This document shows, one piece after another, positions 61,778-64,000 of a stretch of DNA of 64,000 nt. The stretch covers positions 1,550,001-1,614,000 of the forward strand of contig NZ_CP150235.1 of the NCBI RefSeq assembly GCF_037974355.1, read 5' to 3'. The notes beneath the pieces were generated by a model. It was not told the origin of the DNA. It did no database searches and worked only from the letters and a program-made list of their open reading frames with translations. Origin of the DNA: Paenibacillus sp. FSL R5-0517. Its GTDB lineage: Bacteria; Bacillota; Bacilli; Paenibacillales; Paenibacillaceae. Numbering within the stretch: position 1 is the stretch's first letter; every line of letters starts with the position of its first letter. The translations under genes were made by a program, and so were the position numbers.

Positions 61778-62647
61778 ATGCTGCTTCCCGTTATAGTCGC
61801 AGGGATGCTCGGAGCGGGATGGCTGGTACTGGATCGAACCCGGGGACAGACCTACCGGCATCTGCGCAAACTGGATATGGAAGGATTACGACTGAAGAAA
61901 TTGCATAGCCCATTCCTGTTCATACTGGACAAGTTCGAGATTGGACGCAGATTGCCTGTGCTCATGTTTCGAATGCAACATGCCATTCAGAAAATGTATG
62001 GCATACAGCACAGTGGGGAGAAAACGATGCTCTATTGCGCTGAAATGTTAACCTACACGTGGCTTATGTTACTGGCAGGTTGTTTGTTAACACTTGTTGG
62101 AGATATGGGCATCGGAGGTATGGTGGGTGGACTGGCATTAGGAATAGCTTTACCTTTTGCACTCTATAAAGACCTCAATACCAAGGTCCAGCGGAGAGAT
62201 CAGGACATCCTTATGGAGCTGCCCGAGCTATTGAACCGAATTGTTCTATTAGTAGGCGCCGGGGAGACCGTTCAGCGTGCCATCGTCCACTGTGTCACAA
62301 GCCAGGGGGAACGAGATCATCCGCTGTACAACGAACTCAGAAAAACCGTGGGAGATTGGAATAATGGCTACTCGTTTCAACAATCATTTGAACAGTTCAG
62401 TCGCCGCTGCGGTGTGCAGGAAGTGACGATCTTTACAACAACGGTGCTGCTGAATTTCCGGCGTGGGGGAGGTGACTTTGTATTGGCGCTGCGGGATCTG
62501 TCACATGTGTTGTGGGAGAAACGCAAGGCTGTCAGTCGGGCGAAGGGAGAACAGGCTTCTTCCAAACTGGTGTTTCCGATGGTACTTATCTTTTTTACAA
62601 TTGTGGTCATGATCGGGACACCTGCTTTTATGATGATGAATATGTAG
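61778..62647 (+). CDS. tadC: Tad pilus inner-membrane protein TadC
   Basis: A 289-residue T2SSF-domain membrane protein, partner of TadB. Hydrophobic segments include LLPVIVAGMLGAGWLVLD and LMLLAGCLLTLVGDMGIG. The T2SSF motif is ELPELLNRIVLLVGAGETVQ. AAGGAGCTG precedes the ATG, 12 bases after tadB. Confidence 0.9.
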   Translation: MLLPVIVAGMLGAGWLVLDRTRGQTYRHLRKLDMEGLRLKKLHSPFLFILDKFEIGRRLPVLMFRMQHAIQKMYGIQHSGEKTMLYCAEMLTYTWLMLLAGCLLTLVGDMGIGGMVGGLALGIALPFALYKDLNTKVQRRDQDILMELPELLNRIVLLVGAGETVQRAIVHCVTSQGERDHPLYNELRKTVGDWNNGYSFQQSFEQFSRRCGVQEVTIFTTTVLLNFRRGGGDFVLALRDLSHVLWEKRKAVSRAKGEQASSKLVFPMVLIFFTIVVMIGTPAFMMMNM

Positions 62648-62658
62648 GAGGAATTGGG

Positions 62659-62853
62659 ATGATGGAATTGATGAAAAGAAAAGTAGCTGGATTTTGGAAG
62701 GAAGAGGACGGGCTTGGCACGTTGGAGCTGATTCTGATCATTGGGGTTATTATCATTATTGCTGTGATATTTAGAAAGCAAATAGAGGCATTGGTGACTG
62801 ACCTTCTTGACAAAGTAGACACAAAAAGTAATGAATTCTTCCCGAATTCTTAG
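62659..62853 (+). CDS. Flp1-type pilin subunit
   Basis: A 64-residue small pilin of the Flp1-like family. The N-terminal part FWKEEDGLGTLELILIIGVI shows the Flp processing region (glutamate five residues after the Gly/Thr) and a hydrophobic helix ILIIGVIIIIAVIF. ATG 62659 has GGAGG upstream. It overlaps the TadE-like gene by 23 bases. Confidence 0.85.
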   Translation: MMELMKRKVAGFWKEEDGLGTLELILIIGVIIIIAVIFRKQIEALVTDLLDKVDTKSNEFFPNS

Positions 62854-63508
62854 GCTGAAAAAGGAAGAAGGGAGCTTCACCGTTGAAGCCTCCCTGATCT
62901 TCCCTGTTGTGCTGTTTATTTTGGTGTTACTGCTATTCTTCACCATGTACATGTATCAAAAGACATTCCTGAATCAACATGCCTATGCAGCTTCCGAACG
63001 TGCAGCTTATAGCTGGGACAACAGTCACAAACAGGCGATGACAGGTGAATTCGTCGCTGGGGAACATGACAATCTTTACTGGAGACTGACGGATGATCGG
63101 ATGCTCGGAGCACTGTTTGGCTGGGCGGGAGCGGACAACCAGGTTAGCGTTTCAATACCTGCTGGTGAAGGCGGAAGTCTCTCGGAACAGAAATTGGCAC
63201 AAGCAGTTCAACATATGCCCTCAGCCATGAAAGGCACGATTGAGTATCAGAATTCTCTGATTCAGCGAAAAATAACGACCAAGCTGGAACAAGTGATTTC
63301 TTTGCCTCTGCCTTCCTTTTTGTTTGATTCAGGGAACCGGGTTCTAACTCAAGGATCATCCGCAGTTGTTGAACCGGTGGAATTCATTCGAACGGTAGAT
63401 TTGGTCCGTTATTACGCAGCCAAGTTTAAAGGCAAGGGTGGTGCGGCGACCAGTACAGCGGCAGAGGCTGGACAGGTTGTGCAGCATTTTGGCAAAAGCA
63501 AAAAATGA
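62831..63508 (+). CDS. TadE-like minor pseudopilin
   Basis: A 225-residue protein with the TadE N-terminus: KKEEGSFTVEASLIFPVVLF followed by the hydrophobic ILVLLLFFTMYMYQ. The rest is soluble and exported, ending in a basic stretch. The start lies inside the pilin gene. It is part of the minor-pilin set of the Tad system. Confidence 0.87.
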   Translation: MNSSRILRLKKEEGSFTVEASLIFPVVLFILVLLLFFTMYMYQKTFLNQHAYAASERAAYSWDNSHKQAMTGEFVAGEHDNLYWRLTDDRMLGALFGWAGADNQVSVSIPAGEGGSLSEQKLAQAVQHMPSAMKGTIEYQNSLIQRKITTKLEQVISLPLPSFLFDSGNRVLTQGSSAVVEPVEFIRTVDLVRYYAAKFKGKGGAATSTAAEAGQVVQHFGKSKK

Positions 63509-63526
63509 GAAAAGGAGGAGGGGGAG

Positions 63527-64000
63527 CTGTTTAGAAAAAAAGACGGTGAGTTGGGAGCCGTAACCCTTTTTTTAATATTAATATTGGCGGGAGTTTATAT
63601 GTTTGTCGCCATATTTATTGATTATGCTCGTATTGCTGCCTTCAAGGTGCAGACCGAACGAATGACTCATGCTGCAATGAGATCGGTCATGTCAGCCTAT
63701 GACACCTCCCTGCGGGAGTACGGTTTATTCGGGTATGGTGACAGCAGTGGGGATGCAATTATGGCGAAAGTGCTGAATGATAGTGTGAAACCCTCGTCTG
63801 TAAAAGACAAATTTCCCATTCTGGATATCCAGTGGGATACAACTTCGCTGAGCATGGAGCGTGAACTGGGAAGATACGATATATTTAATCGTCAGATTCA
63901 GGAGGATATGAAGTATCGGGCTCCGGTTGATTTTACCCTTGAAGTGATCAATCGGTTCAAACCGATGTCAGACGAGATGAAGGAAGCCGCGCACACGGTA
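63527..64000 (+). CDS. TadG/DUF5702-like pilus-assembly protein (partial, 3' end outside window)
   Basis: 158 codons are visible. The product reads FRKKDGELGAVTLFLILILA then GVYMFVAIFIDYARIAAFKV, one N-terminal membrane anchor as in TadG and DUF5702 proteins of Bacillota Tad loci, followed by a soluble domain. No ATG, GTG or TTG lies in frame before CTG 63527, which sits six bases after GGAGGAG; the next option is TTG 63551, too far from that site. A CTG start is therefore likely. Confidence 0.8.
   Translation, partial: MFRKKDGELGAVTLFLILILAGVYMFVAIFIDYARIAAFKVQTERMTHAAMRSVMSAYDTSLREYGLFGYGDSSGDAIMAKVLNDSVKPSSVKDKFPILDIQWDTTSLSMERELGRYDIFNRQIQEDMKYRAPVDFTLEVINRFKPMSDEMKEAAHTV

Noticed and set aside
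1..64000. CRISPR arrays, prophage or complete insertion sequences
   Set aside because: No regularly spaced repeats, phage structural genes, integrase or transposase frames were seen in the window.

Overview
The window looks like a chromosomal segment of a Paenibacillus-type member of the Bacillota. This is inferred from strong Shine-Dalgarno sites, frequent TTG/GTG starts, sporulation genes (ydcC-like, cmpA), S-layer-homology domains, GlnR, Fur and c-di-AMP control sites, and gene order shared with the Bacillus subtilis ydcC-alr-ndoAI-ndoA-...-ydcI-cmpA-ydcK-tRNA locus. No prophage, complete insertion sequence, rRNA operon or CRISPR array is visible.

Layout. 0-3 kb: glycine betaine transporter genes (opuAA, partial opuAB) divergent from a GbsR-type regulator, with a perfect palindrome between them. 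3-10 kb: a Fur-box-preceded AraC/siderophore-sensor regulator, a secreted beta-propeller protein, a Gfo/Idh/MocA oxidoreductase, an RpiR regulator and an ABC-2 exporter pair. 10.4-13.3 kb: an HSP90-family protein whose stop overlaps the start of an all-helical TPR-like protein. 13.4-21.7 kb: an S-layer-anchored class C serine hydrolase, an XRE/membrane-protein pair, an MFS transporter divergent from an SgrR-like regulator, and a second serine hydrolase.

21.9-32.5 kb: the conserved sporulation and cell-wall block ydcC-alr-ndoAI-ndoA, then an alpha-galactosidase where B. subtilis carries the rsb/sigB cluster, then tex, the tiny cmpA gene (antisense to the tex direction), a hypothetical gene, sprT-like and tRNA-Asn/tRNA-Ser. 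32.6-37.4 kb: about 4.5 kb (ArsR-like regulator, flavin reductase, MgtC, HAD phosphatase, DeoR) separates these from tRNA-Glu/Lys/Leu.

38-48 kb: a nitrogen-scavenging unit. Urease ureABCFGD (no ureE) runs leftward and the urea ABC transporter urtABCDE runs rightward from one control region holding two exact matches to the GlnR/TnrA consensus. 48-50.4 kb: a PAS/zinc-knuckle protein, a small HTH protein, a second diverged ureF and a second tRNA-Leu(GAG). 50.5-58.3 kb: glutathione peroxidase, a c-di-AMP (ydaO-type) riboswitch with terminator ahead of a lone RCK/TrkA-N-like protein, a HAD hydrolase, MntH, Ohr and several small proteins. 58.4-64 kb: a Tad/Flp pilus operon (TadZ, TadA, TadB, TadC, Flp pilin, TadE and a TadG-like gene cut by the window edge).

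A short repeat family with inverted ends (GTTCAAAAAGTC / GACTTTTTGAAC) occurs three times (52.2, 56.2 and 30.9 kb), once near full length and twice as internally deleted remnants.
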